64,000 nucleotides of DNA from Flavobacteriaceae bacterium F08102 (GTDB taxonomy: Bacteria > Bacteroidota > Bacteroidia > Flavobacteriales > Flavobacteriaceae), in NCBI GenBank assembly GCA_023015935.1, contig JALKAY010000008.1, positions 124,001-188,000 of the forward strand, read 5' to 3'. This document shows, one piece after another, positions 53,255 to 62,838 of the stretch. Every line of letters starts with the position of its first letter. Positions within the stretch are counted from its first letter, which is position 1. Position numbers and translations under genes: made by a program. Under the pieces are notes generated by a model. It did no database searches. It was not told where the DNA came from and saw nothing but the letters and a program-made list of their open reading frames with translations.

Positions 53255-54412
53255 ATGAAACACATCCTATTTTTAGTCGCCTTCATGGTGTCATCGTCTT
53301 ATAGTCTTGCGCAACAATTAACAAAAGAAGCCGAGATTAGCGTAATAACCGTGGCACCAGGTAGCCTTTTATTAGATGCCTTTGGGCATAGTGCCTTCAG
53401 AGTCTATGACAAAGCAAATGGAATAGATCGCGCATATAACTATGGAACCTATGATTTTAATACGCCCAATTTTTATGGAAAATTCGCACAAGGTAAATTA
53501 CGCTATGATTTAGCCGCCTATCCATTCCCTATATTTGCGAAGAGCTATGTTGCGGAAAAACGAAGTATCAGAGAGCAAATCCTCAATTTAAGTTTAACTG
53601 AAAAACAAGCTTTTTTTGATTTTCTCGAAAACAATGCTAAACCAGCCAATAAGTCCTATTTATACGACTTCTTTTTTGATAACTGTGCTACGCGCATTAG
53701 AACCGTAGGCCAAAATATCTTGAAAGACAAAGTTCAATTCTCTTATAAATTTGCCAACGGACAAGAAAAAACATTTAGGAATTTAATCCACGACTATTCA
53801 TCAAAACATACCTGGGGAACCTTTGGAATTGATCTTGCACTCGGATCAGTAATAGATCGCCAAGCAACTCCAGTTGAATATACCTTTTTACCTGATTACA
53901 TCCATGCAACATTTGCCGAAAGCACCTTACATGAAAAACCAATTGTAAAAAAAGATCACTATCTCTATAAAAGCGAACCAGCTCCAATCAAATCAACGAT
54001 CTTCAGTCCCCTACTCGTATTTAGCCTACTCGCAATACTCGTAATTTTTTTAACATTACGCGATATAAAACGAGGAAAACGTTCACGATTTCTCGATTTC
54101 TGCCTGTTTTTTATTCCGGGAATCATCGGTCTATTGATTTTATTGCTTTGGTTTGCTACAGATCATTCAGCCACTGCTAATAATTTTAATATTTTATGGG
54201 CTTTTGCCCCTAATCTAGTTATTGCTTTTGTCCTAGTAAAAAAACAACTTCCTCCTTGGATAATACCTTATGTATGGGGCTTAGTAGCATTGATAGATGT
54301 TACCATAGTTCTCTGGATTATTCAAGTGCAACTTTTCCCTATCGCCTTAATTCCAATCGTACTCATGCTAGGGGTACGGTATATGTATTTGATTTATGGG
54401 AATCACGGATAA
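53255..54412 (+). CDS. DUF4105 membrane protein
   Basis: The 385-residue protein has a signal peptide (KHILFLVAFMVSSSYSLAQ) and a DUF4105 region of about 230 residues: ISVITVAPGSLLLDAFGHSAFR, NYGTYDFNTPNFYGKFAQGK, LYDFFFDNCATRIRT. The His of FGHSAF and Cys of FDNCATR recall the NlpC/P60-like catalytic pair, a speculation. Four or five helices at the C-terminus (about 250-375) anchor it in a membrane. It follows the PorV-like gene and probably shares its mRNA. Confidence 0.88.
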   Translation: MKHILFLVAFMVSSSYSLAQQLTKEAEISVITVAPGSLLLDAFGHSAFRVYDKANGIDRAYNYGTYDFNTPNFYGKFAQGKLRYDLAAYPFPIFAKSYVAEKRSIREQILNLSLTEKQAFFDFLENNAKPANKSYLYDFFFDNCATRIRTVGQNILKDKVQFSYKFANGQEKTFRNLIHDYSSKHTWGTFGIDLALGSVIDRQATPVEYTFLPDYIHATFAESTLHEKPIVKKDHYLYKSEPAPIKSTIFSPLLVFSLLAILVIFLTLRDIKRGKRSRFLDFCLFFIPGIIGLLILLLWFATDHSATANNFNILWAFAPNLVIAFVLVKKQLPPWIIPYVWGLVALIDVTIVLWIIQVQLFPIALIPIVLMLGVRYMYLIYGNHG

Positions 54413-54431
54413 AAATTTTAAAATTATTTTT

Positions 54432-54606
54432 TAGACACAAAACTGAATAACTAAAATGTGACTTGTAGACTCATTTTAGAGAGGGGTCAGCTAATGCGTT
54501 GGCTTTCTTTAACACGAATGTTTGCTCAGCAGTACGCAGTATTCAACGAATTAACAGAGCTTCGCTCAAATTGCACGAATTATTAAAATGAGCTGATTTT
54601 ATAGCA
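54432..54606 (+). repeat. Dispersed 'CACGAAT' repeat, single diverged copy
   Basis: The sequence contains GACTTGTAGAC, TTTTAGAGAGGGGTCAGCT, CGTTGGCTTTCTTTAACACG and GCAGTACGCAGTATTC, then GCACGAAT, matching the start of the arrays at 57.1 and 62.3 kb in the same orientation. It lies just after the DUF4105 gene, at the boundary of the polysaccharide locus. Confidence 0.82.
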
Positions 54607-54689
54607 TACATAAGGCATGTATTATAAACTAGACTTATACCACAAAAGTGAGCCCCAAAGTTGAGTCTTCAATGCGAAGTAGCAAAAAA

Positions 54690-54775
54690 TAAATATAAAA
54701 AAAGGGATCGGCTGAGAAATTGCAAAGTTGACAACTTCATACCGTACTTGGAAATTCCCATACGTAAACAATCAA
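54690..54775. repeat. Degenerate element shared with 50.97 kb
   Basis: 54732-54768 reads CAACTTCATACCGTACTTGG then AAATTCCCATACG, paralleling 50975-51010. The flanks are unrelated, so this is a short dispersed repeat rather than a duplicated gene. Confidence 0.5.
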
Positions 54776-54869
54776 TTTCAAACATTGAATCGTAACCTCC
54801 TCACTTCATATATTCAGCGAAATTCGTCCCATTTTTAAGTTTTAGGATAGCCCCCCTTTCATTAAAATT

Positions 54870-56801
54870 CTACACCACTTCATCTTCAACTCCCTCTACC
54901 GCTAAATTGGATTTCGCTGTTGAATCTAAACTTTCAAAATCTGAATTATTAGAAATATACTCTGGGATGATTTGTTTAATATGGCTGACAATTTCAAAGC
55001 GATCATTCGTCTCTAAAGTGGATAAATGTTGAATTTTACCCATTATTGTATCATCAATTTCTCCATCGACTTTAGCAATCATAATTTTTTCGTGATAGGT
55101 TGGAATGGTATTCTCTTTGTCACTAAGTAATTCCTCATAGAGTTTTTCTCCTGGTCGTAGGCCTATGATTTTAATATCAATATCCTCAGGAAATCGTAAT
55201 CCTGACAAATGAATCATTTTTTTAGCTAGATCATAGATTTTGACAGATTCTCCCATATCAAAGACATAAATTTCACCTCCGTTCCCCATGGCTCCAGCTT
55301 CTAACACAAGGCTACATGCTTCTGAAATGGTCATAAAATAACGTGTAATTTCTTTATGTGTAACTTGTATTGGGCCACCTTCTGCAATTTGTTTTTTAAA
55401 CAGGGGAATCACCGATCCATTAGAACCTAGTACATTTCCAAATCGCGTAGTAATAAATTTAGTTCCTCCTAGTTTATTGAGACAATTAGCATAGACTTCA
55501 GCAATACGTTTGGTCGCCCCCATAACATTGGTCGGATTTACCGCTTTGTCTGTAGAAACCATAATAAACTTATCTACCTTATGCGCTACCGCTAAATCCA
55601 TCACAACCCGGGTTCCAAAAACATTAACACGTACCGCTTCATATGGATTGGCTTCCATTAAAGGTACATGTTTATAGGCCGCTGCGTGAAATACAATATC
55701 GATATCATATTTTTCAAATATGGTCTGCATTCGTCTTTCATTACGAATATCAGCCACTTCAACATGAAAATTTAAGTGATGCTTTCGCAAAAAACTTTGT
55801 TGTACATTGTATAAATCAGACTCTGCTTGATCTAAGAGTATAATTTGTTTATAATTATACGTGGCAACTTGATGGGCTATTTCTTCTCCAATAGAGCCTG
55901 CAGCCCCCGTAATAAGGACTACCTTTTCGTTTAATTCTTTATGAAGAATCGGATTGTTTATACGAATCGGGTTTCGATTGAGTAAATCCTCAATTTTCAC
56001 TTCATCTAACTGTCCCACATTTAAATCTCCATCAATCCACTGTTCAACAGGAGGAACAACCTTTACTTTTACATTTAAAGGAAGCAGTTGATCCACTATC
56101 CCCATTAATTCCATGGGCTTTATATTGTGAATAGAGACAATGATTTCTTTAATTTTATTTGCCTGGATGTAATTCTTGTCTATTTTTTCGAAAGGTAAAA
56201 CTGGTAAGCGATTGTATTTCTTTCCCTTCTTTGATTTGTCATCATCTATAAAGGCAATCACATTATTACAGTTATTATGTGCATTATTCAACGTAGCATA
56301 AGTCAGCATTCCTGAATCTCCAGCACCATAGATTAACGTATTTCGTGCCGGTTTGTACTCTGTGACAATTCGCGTAATGAGTTGCTTAAAGATAAACCTT
56401 CCCGCAATCAACACAATTACATTGAGTAAATAATGAATAATAATCACCGATATTGGTGCTGCAGCACGATCAAAAATATCAAATTCACGATGAATTAATG
56501 CAAGTAACACCATAAATCCACAGAGAATGGTAGCTCCATAAAACACATTGACCGCATCTTTAATTCCTGTTTGTCGTACGGTGCCCTTATGCGATCCAAC
56601 CAATAAAAAGCTGATAATTGATAAACCAGCTACTACGGGAATTTGAAAAACAAAATGGTAGTTTTCAAAATCTAGAATAAAATTAAATCGGATTAGATAA
56701 GCCAAGAAAAAAAGCTGTAAGACCATGGATACATCTATCAATAAGACGACCCAACGAGATACAGTGGCATTTGCCCCCTTGAGAAAAAATGATTTTAACA
56801 T
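54870..56801 (-). CDS. CapD/WbpM-like nucleotide-sugar dehydratase/epimerase (FlaA1 family)
   Basis: The 643-residue protein has four to five N-terminal helices (about 14-150) and then a Rossmann-like CoA-binding part (NTLIYGAGDSGML) and an SDR domain from about residue 290. SDR motifs: VVLITGAAGSIGEEIA, VFHAAAYKHVPLMEANP, MVSTDKAVNPTNVMGATKR (catalytic region with Met/Lys instead of Tyr/Lys) and TRFGNVLGSNGSVIPLFKKQ. It is a membrane-bound UDP-GlcNAc 4,6-dehydratase-type enzyme supplying a deoxy-amino sugar for the surface polysaccharide. It is the last gene of the locus in this window. Confidence 0.93.
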   Translation of the reverse strand: MLKSFFLKGANATVSRWVVLLIDVSMVLQLFFLAYLIRFNFILDFENYHFVFQIPVVAGLSIISFLLVGSHKGTVRQTGIKDAVNVFYGATILCGFMVLLALIHREFDIFDRAAAPISVIIIHYLLNVIVLIAGRFIFKQLITRIVTEYKPARNTLIYGAGDSGMLTYATLNNAHNNCNNVIAFIDDDKSKKGKKYNRLPVLPFEKIDKNYIQANKIKEIIVSIHNIKPMELMGIVDQLLPLNVKVKVVPPVEQWIDGDLNVGQLDEVKIEDLLNRNPIRINNPILHKELNEKVVLITGAAGSIGEEIAHQVATYNYKQIILLDQAESDLYNVQQSFLRKHHLNFHVEVADIRNERRMQTIFEKYDIDIVFHAAAYKHVPLMEANPYEAVRVNVFGTRVVMDLAVAHKVDKFIMVSTDKAVNPTNVMGATKRIAEVYANCLNKLGGTKFITTRFGNVLGSNGSVIPLFKKQIAEGGPIQVTHKEITRYFMTISEACSLVLEAGAMGNGGEIYVFDMGESVKIYDLAKKMIHLSGLRFPEDIDIKIIGLRPGEKLYEELLSDKENTIPTYHEKIMIAKVDGEIDDTIMGKIQHLSTLETNDRFEIVSHIKQIIPEYISNNSDFESLDSTAKSNLAVEGVEDEVV

Positions 56802-57083
56802 GTTCTTTTTGGTTAATCCGGTTTAAAGCGGACGGCTTTTTCCTTTATTCAAAGGTCGGCCTTTTTCATAAGATTGCAAAAATATACGATTAAAAGTCTT
56901 AAGATAATATTAACAAAATATCCAATCTACATCTAGCAACTTGGTATCATACTTGCTAATTCCTATACTCATTTAGCAAGTTACAAACAAACCTTAATCA
57001 TTTCTCGAGTTTACTAAATATCCTATTTTTAGCGGATTCTTATCCATAAATTTAAGAACCCAAGGAGACTGACAATATTTTTT

Positions 57084-58405
57084 GTTAGACACAGGACCAA
57101 ACGACCAAAATGAGTCTTGTAGACTAATTTTAGAGAGATGCCAGCTGGTGCGTTGGTTTTCTTTAACACGAATGTGTTGCGCAGCAGTGCGTATTATTCC
57201 ACGAATAAAGGGAGCTGCGCTCGTATTGCACGAATCACTTCGTTTTAAAAGTACGAATTATGATTCTAATTATTGACTGAAGGCTGTAGACTGAAGACGC
57301 TGATGTGTGTTTTTACCGCAAAGGCCACGGGTTTTTGGAGCCTCTTTATGGAGATTCCCACGGGGTGCACTGTTTTTTCCTGTGGAATCTTTTTTTTGAC
57401 ACTAATGAACACGGATTTTTTCTCAGCGGTACGCATTATTCCACGAATAAAAGGGAGCTTCGCTCGTATTTAACGAATCGATACTTTAAAAGTATGTGTT
57501 TTGATAGTGAATATTGAATGAAGATTACAGACTGAAGACTGAAGACTGAAGACTATAGACGCTGATGTGTGATTTTGCCAAAAGGGCCACAATTTTTCCT
57601 ACTGAAAATGTTTTTTTACACTAATTAACACGAATGTGTTGCGCAGCGGTACGCAGTATTCCACGAATAAAAGGGAGCTGCGATCGTATTTCACGAATCG
57701 ATACGTTAAAAGTATGTGTTTTAATAGTGAATATTGAATGAAGATTGCAGACTGAAGACTGCAGACTGCAGACGATGATGTGTGATTTTGCCAAAAGGGC
57801 CACAATTTTTCCAACTGAAAATGTTTTTTTACACTAATTAACACGAATGTGTTGCGTAGCGGTACGCAGTATTCCACGAATAAAAGGGAGCTGCGCTCGT
57901 ATTGCACGAATCACTTCGTTTTAAAAGTACGAATTATGATTCTAATTATTGACTGAAGGCTGTAGACTGTAGACTGTAGACAATGATGTGTGATTTTGCC
58001 AAAAGGGCCACAATTTTTCCTACTGAAAATGTTTTTTTTACACTAATTAACACGAATGTGTTGCGCAGCGGTACGCAGTATTCCACGAATAAAAGGGAGC
58101 TTCGCTCGTATTTCACGAATCGATACGTTAAAAGTATGTGTTTTGATAGTGAATATTGAATAAAGATTGCAGACTGAAGACTGAAGACTGCAGACTGCAG
58201 ACGATGATGTGTGATTTTGCCAAAAGGGCCACAATTTTTCCTACTGAAAATGTTTTTTTACACTAATTAACACGAATGTGTTGCGCAGTAGTACCTATAA
58301 TTCCACGAATAAAAGGAGCTGAGTTCGTATTGTACGAATCGATTCGTTTTAAAAGTACGCGTTATGATTCTAAATATTAACTGTAGGCTGTAGACTGAAG
58401 ACGCT
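57084..58405 (+). repeat. Array of about six direct repeats of ~210-220 bp (CACGAAT family)
   Basis: After a leader (ACGACCAAAATGAGTCTTGT at 57102) units start near 57161, 57399, 57618, 57831, 58040 and 58260. Each has TTAACACGAATGTGTTGCGC, GGTACGCAGTATTCCACGAA, GGGAGCTGCGCTCGTATT and another CACGAAT, a type-specific tail, a run of GACTGAA heptamers (57530-57550 has three in tandem) and mostly GATTTTGCCAAAAGGGCC. Tails alternate between two types: A in units 1, 4, 6 and B in units 2, 3, 5. The stretch 57301-57435 is nearly identical to 62533-62668. No gene is supported here. Confidence 0.9.
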
Positions 58406-58477
58406 AATTAATCCCATACATCTTTTTGGTCTACTATACCTAGTTGGCAACTACACCCTGTTCAATACTCCAAAAAA

Positions 58478-59419
58478 TCACTTAAAATACCGTATCAAGC
58501 TGAAATATGTAACACTTAACACCCCAACGACCCCCATTACTCCTAACCATTGCATTGGCAACGACTGATCAATTAATTGAATAACCAGTACATTCACCAA
58601 AACTTGGACCGTCGCATACATTAACGAGACGTGTAAATGTGACCATTTTCCTACATCCACAAATTTTTGATAGAGGTGATGTCTATGGGCATCGGTGATA
58701 TTTTCCAAGCGTAAAGCACGTAAAAGTATGGTTAATCCACCATCAACACCATAAACAACAAAAAGTAAAATCAGTACAGGATCTTCATACCGGAAGAAAA
58801 AAGCTCCAAATAAAAAGATAAGTATGGTTGCCATAGTCATCGAACCGATATCTCCAGCAAACCATCGTGCTTTTTTTCTAAAATTAAAAAAACCAAACAC
58901 TACGATGGCAATCATACTGATAAAAATTAAGTCATTGTGAATGACGGGGTTAATAGCATTGAGCCATAAAAAGCCCGAAAGTACAGAAAGACTGTACAAC
59001 CCAGTCAAACCATTAATCCCATCCATAAAATTAAAGAGATTAAAAAAACCGACAATAAATACAAGGTATAACGGAACTAACCACCAATCATGGGTAAACA
59101 CTTGTAATTGCCACAAAAGTCCAATGCCAGCAATAAAATGAAAAATTAAACGCAGTCTTCTACCGAGCGGATTGAGATCATCCATAAAGCTAACCACTGC
59201 GATTAGTGAAACCGCCCCAAAAAAATAAGGATAATCAAACCGTGAATAAATAAAAAACACCAACAGTCCAAAATAAAAGACAATACCTCCTCCACGTATG
59301 GTCGGAATGGTATGTGAACTGCGTAAATTAGGTTTATCAATAATATTAAAATGATCAGCTAACTTCAAATAACCTACGGCAAGTAATGACAAAATAACAA
59401 ATGAAATAAAATATATCAT
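58478..59419 (-). CDS. WecA/MraY-type undecaprenyl-phosphate glycosyl-1-phosphate transferase
   Basis: The 313-residue membrane enzyme (about nine to ten helices) has the DD motif in VSFMDDLNPLGR (about residue 80), the NFMDGINGLTG motif (about 130), WFAGDIGSM and the cytosolic H-x-x-x-H-type motif DAHRHHLYQKF. It transfers a sugar-1-phosphate (GlcNAc, FucNAc or QuiNAc type) to undecaprenyl phosphate, starting the polysaccharide unit. Its start codon overlaps the GT4 stop by 4 bp (ATGA). Confidence 0.93.
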   Translation of the reverse strand: MIYFISFVILSLLAVGYLKLADHFNIIDKPNLRSSHTIPTIRGGGIVFYFGLLVFFIYSRFDYPYFFGAVSLIAVVSFMDDLNPLGRRLRLIFHFIAGIGLLWQLQVFTHDWWLVPLYLVFIVGFFNLFNFMDGINGLTGLYSLSVLSGFLWLNAINPVIHNDLIFISMIAIVVFGFFNFRKKARWFAGDIGSMTMATILIFLFGAFFFRYEDPVLILLFVVYGVDGGLTILLRALRLENITDAHRHHLYQKFVDVGKWSHLHVSLMYATVQVLVNVLVIQLIDQSLPMQWLGVMGVVGVLSVTYFSLIRYFK

Positions 59420-60609
59420 GATTGGTATGCTTTAAGTAATCCGGATAACATTTTGTCAGCTAAACTATTTTTGTCAAAATTTTCTTTGGCATAGTTAAAG
59501 GCATTTGCACCCATCGCTTTCGCTTCGGCTGGATGATCGGCTAGAAAAATCAGTCGATCTACCAATTCTCTTTCATCCGTTGCACTGACTGTAAATCCTG
59601 AATTTGTAGCCTCCAACATCTCTTTTATCCACCCAAAGGTCGATTGAATTACGGGTACAGATGCTGCCATTGATTCAAATAATTTATTTGGAGAAGATGT
59701 GGCTAACATGGGTGTATCATTGAGCGGAATAAGTGAAACAAATGCATGTTTCACGAAATTTACTAAGTCCTGTTTTGGCATTAAATCTAACATATGAAAA
59801 TTTTCAAGGGATGCAGATTTTTCAAGCAAAGCTTCTTTTAAATGTCCATCGCCAATTAACACAATATGGATGTCACCTCTCCCCTTTTTTTGGAGTAATG
59901 TAGCCGCTCTAAACAACAATTCTGAATTGTTAACCATCCCTATATTTCCCGTATATATTGCATATTTTACTTGGCTAAGAATGGGATGATCTAATGGTTT
60001 AGGTGCAGATGAAAACAACGGAATATTTGCTGAATTTGTAACCGAAATCACCGCTGTTTCTGGAAAGCGTTGGATAATATTTTCTTTCATTCCTGGAGAC
60101 AATGCCACGACCAAATTCGCCCGTTTATAGCACCATTTTTCAAAGGCATATGAAAGCTTTATAAGCAGTTTATTTTTAAGAATCCCTAATTCAATGGGAC
60201 CTTCAGGCCATAAGTCGCGGACCTCAAAGACGAATTTTTTACGTCTAAAAATAGATGTTATCAGTCCCGGAATGCCCGCAGTAATTGGCCCCGAACTTGC
60301 AATAACTAAATCGCACTTTAAAGTAAAAGCATAATAAACAGAAACTAAGCTATAGACCAAAAAAGTATAAATTCGTTTTAAAAACGATTGTTTATTGTCA
60401 ATCGTTACATTAATAATTTTAAGTTTTATTCCGTCAATATATTGTGTTTCTAGAAATTTTGTGGCTTTGATATCCGATTTGGCATACACAGAGGTAACTA
60501 CCGTCACATCATGCCCCTTTTTGACCCATTCTTTTGTAAATTCATATACTCGGGTGCCATAAGATCCTTTTGGTGTGGTAAAATATTGGTAAAAATAGAC
60601 TATTCGCAT
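59416..60609 (-). CDS. Glycosyltransferase family 4 (WbuB-like)
   Basis: The 397-residue cytosolic enzyme has a GT-B fold: N-terminal domain starting MRIVYFYQYFTTPKGSYGTR, a linker, and a C-terminal domain with YAIYTGNIGMVNNSELLFRA, HIVLIGDGHLKEALL and the sugar-nucleotide E-x7-E motif in LFESMAASVPVIQSTFGWIK. The N-terminus resembles WbuB-type L-fucosamine transferases. It adds a sugar to the lipid-linked primer. It overlaps both neighbours (1 bp and 4 bp). Confidence 0.92.
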   Translation of the reverse strand: MRIVYFYQYFTTPKGSYGTRVYEFTKEWVKKGHDVTVVTSVYAKSDIKATKFLETQYIDGIKLKIINVTIDNKQSFLKRIYTFLVYSLVSVYYAFTLKCDLVIASSGPITAGIPGLITSIFRRKKFVFEVRDLWPEGPIELGILKNKLLIKLSYAFEKWCYKRANLVVALSPGMKENIIQRFPETAVISVTNSANIPLFSSAPKPLDHPILSQVKYAIYTGNIGMVNNSELLFRAATLLQKKGRGDIHIVLIGDGHLKEALLEKSASLENFHMLDLMPKQDLVNFVKHAFVSLIPLNDTPMLATSSPNKLFESMAASVPVIQSTFGWIKEMLEATNSGFTVSATDERELVDRLIFLADHPAEAKAMGANAFNYAKENFDKNSLADKMLSGLLKAYQS

Positions 60610-62177
60610 TATAGGTTTACTTCAAAAGTGGTGATTAAATTTTCATTAAACAAAACAACAATTTTATTCGCCGTTTGATATTGGTTATATCCATTGGGAC
60701 ATGTATAAGGTACAACTTCTATTCCCTCATTATCGCTAAAGCGGATTGTTACAGCATCACAGCGAACTTCCCCTTTATTAACAATGACCATTGGCTCTAT
60801 CCCAGGCGCTAGGTAAAAATGTGCTTTAGCCTTACTCTTTGCTAAATAATCAGTTATAACCAAATTGTTGTTCCTACAGCTAAACGAACGCTGATATACG
60901 TTCGAAAAACCATTGTGTTCTGCCATTAAATATTTTTCTTCATCAAACATCATGTGGATTTTCGCTCGTTTGGCGACTCTAAATCCCGCCCAAACCTGTG
61001 AAGAATTAGTTTCATCAATCGGCGTTACTGTATTGTGAAATTTAGTTGCACGCTCAAGACTACGTTGTTCTCCAATTTCATATGTTGAAATTCCTGGATC
61101 AATCAAAAATGGTTTATTAGCAATATACAAAACAAAACTCAACGTATCCGCATGCGCATGTCCCGGTTGATAGGACGGTCCAACTTGGCCAACATCCACA
61201 CAAAGCTCAAGGTCATCATGTTCAAACACCCGATATCCAGAATCACTCAAAGGTTTTAAGAAACTTTTAATCCCCAATTGTTTTGCATACCTAAACAAGT
61301 CATTACTTGACACCGCAATACCCTTTGCACTGTCATTAAACAAGGGGATTTCTCCGTTGTTAAACGTCATCTGTGCTAACCAACTACACATTAACGCAGC
61401 ATAGGCTTTTAATTCGATTGACGAAGTATCAAACCGCGTAGGATTCAATTCACTAAGTTGAATACAATCGAGTAAACGATGTAAGAGGATTTGGTGATAC
61501 ATCGGTGACAATTCAAAATGTCCACCATCTCGATGAATTTGTTCTTTTAATTCACGATTTAATAGTGTTTTTGCTTTCTTAAAAAAATGTGCATCTTCAA
61601 AATAATACGCGGCAAAAAATAAAGAAAATGCATTTTCAAGTAAATGGTTAGCCAACAAGTGGTATTCTAAATTATGTATAAGCAGTTGGTATTGGTTATA
61701 CAAGTGTTGGTCAATTTTTTCATCCTTCACCTTATGGTAACTCAAAAACTTTATCCAGTTTATTCCTCGTAAAGAAGTTGGGTAGGGTTCCCTTCCATCT
61801 TTACTTATATCATAAGCATTTATAAAATTATAAATCAGCGATATACCATCTATTACATTAAGTTCTTTTTGATGCAAAAAATCAAAATAATTCAGATTGT
61901 ATGTCCATAATTTCCCATAGTTAGCATAATTCCAATCGATATCATTTTCAAATGTATGTTCAATGTTCAAAAAGGAAAATGTATGGTGGTTTCGATATGA
62001 AGTTTTATAGTGAATGGGACTTTCCCATCGCAAATTGGTATCCCTCTTTTTCAGTTTTTTTGTATAGTTTTTAGCAAAAAACCGATTTCTGACCCCATAA
62101 TACATGCGATAATACACCTGCTCCCATCGAAGGTATTTAACGGTGTGAAATAACAGTTTGATTTTAGTCAGGTTCAA
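60609..62177 (-). CDS. Heparinase II/III-family protein of a polysaccharide locus
   Basis: The 522-residue protein has an N-terminal alpha-toroid-like part (LWTYNLNYFDFLHQKEL, HLLANHLLENAFSLFFAAYY, then GGHFELSPMYHQILLHRLLD) and a C-terminal beta domain with the heparinase signature GHAHADTLSFVLYIANKPFL, IDPGISTYEIGEQRSLERA and KFHNTV. Such proteins are frequent in O-antigen and capsule loci, where they may trim or modify the polymer; activity has rarely been tested. No signal peptide is visible, an oddity for a lyase. It is upstream of GT4 with a 1-bp overlap. Confidence 0.9.
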   Translation of the reverse strand: MNLTKIKLLFHTVKYLRWEQVYYRMYYGVRNRFFAKNYTKKLKKRDTNLRWESPIHYKTSYRNHHTFSFLNIEHTFENDIDWNYANYGKLWTYNLNYFDFLHQKELNVIDGISLIYNFINAYDISKDGREPYPTSLRGINWIKFLSYHKVKDEKIDQHLYNQYQLLIHNLEYHLLANHLLENAFSLFFAAYYFEDAHFFKKAKTLLNRELKEQIHRDGGHFELSPMYHQILLHRLLDCIQLSELNPTRFDTSSIELKAYAALMCSWLAQMTFNNGEIPLFNDSAKGIAVSSNDLFRYAKQLGIKSFLKPLSDSGYRVFEHDDLELCVDVGQVGPSYQPGHAHADTLSFVLYIANKPFLIDPGISTYEIGEQRSLERATKFHNTVTPIDETNSSQVWAGFRVAKRAKIHMMFDEEKYLMAEHNGFSNVYQRSFSCRNNNLVITDYLAKSKAKAHFYLAPGIEPMVIVNKGEVRCDAVTIRFSDNEGIEVVPYTCPNGYNQYQTANKIVVLFNENLITTFEVNL

Positions 62178-62334
62178 GTTGGTTGTTTTTGTGTAAAAGT
62201 AAGAAATTTAATGTCTCTGCAAACAAAGTTTTAAGGTTGAATTTAAGGGAAACTATTCTCGAATAAGTAGGCATGCATTATAATTAGATAGGCTATTTGC
62301 TACTAAAATGAATTCCATCATTGTGCCATCAATG

Positions 62335-62785
62335 AAAAACAGAACCAAACGACCAAAATGAGTCTTGTAGACGAATTTTAGAGAGGGGGCAGCTGGTGCG
62401 TTGGCTTTCTTTAACACTGATATTTTTTCAGCACGCTGCAGTATTCCACGAATAAAAGGAGCTGCGCTCGTATTGCACGAATCGCTACGTTTTAATAGTA
62501 CGAGTTATGATTCTAAATATTGACTGAAGACGCTGATGTGTGTTTTTACCGCAAAGGCCACGGGTTTTTGGAGCCTCTTTACGGAGATTCCCACGGGGTG
62601 CACTGTTTTTTCCTGTGGGATCTTTTTTTGACACTAATGAACACGGATTTTTTCTTAGCGGTACGCAGTATTCCACGAATAAACGGGAGCTGCACTCGTA
62701 TTGCACGAATCGCTACGTTTTAATAGTACGAGTTATGATTCTAAATATTGACTGAAGACTGTAGACTGAAGACGCTGATGTATGT
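62335..62785 (+). repeat. Direct repeats of the CACGAAT family (two units)
   Basis: Two units start near 62345 and 62630. The first begins CCAAACGACCAAAATGAGTC, as at 57097, and both carry type A tails. Same orientation as the arrays at 54.4 and 57.1 kb. Together they bracket the heparinase/GT4/WecA-like block. Confidence 0.88.
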
Positions 62786-62838
62786 CAACAATCCACAATC
62801 GTTAATCAATTACTTCCGAACTTTGTTCCTAAACAAAT

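Noticed and set aside
57599-58234. Several overlapping 60-100-codon frames in the repeat array
   Set aside because: All are translations of the same DNA repeat, restart in each unit and contain no protein features.
57084-58405. Integron-like attC array
   Set aside because: No integrase, no cassette genes between units, and no conserved R'/R'' core pair; the repeats fit dispersed tandem repeats better.
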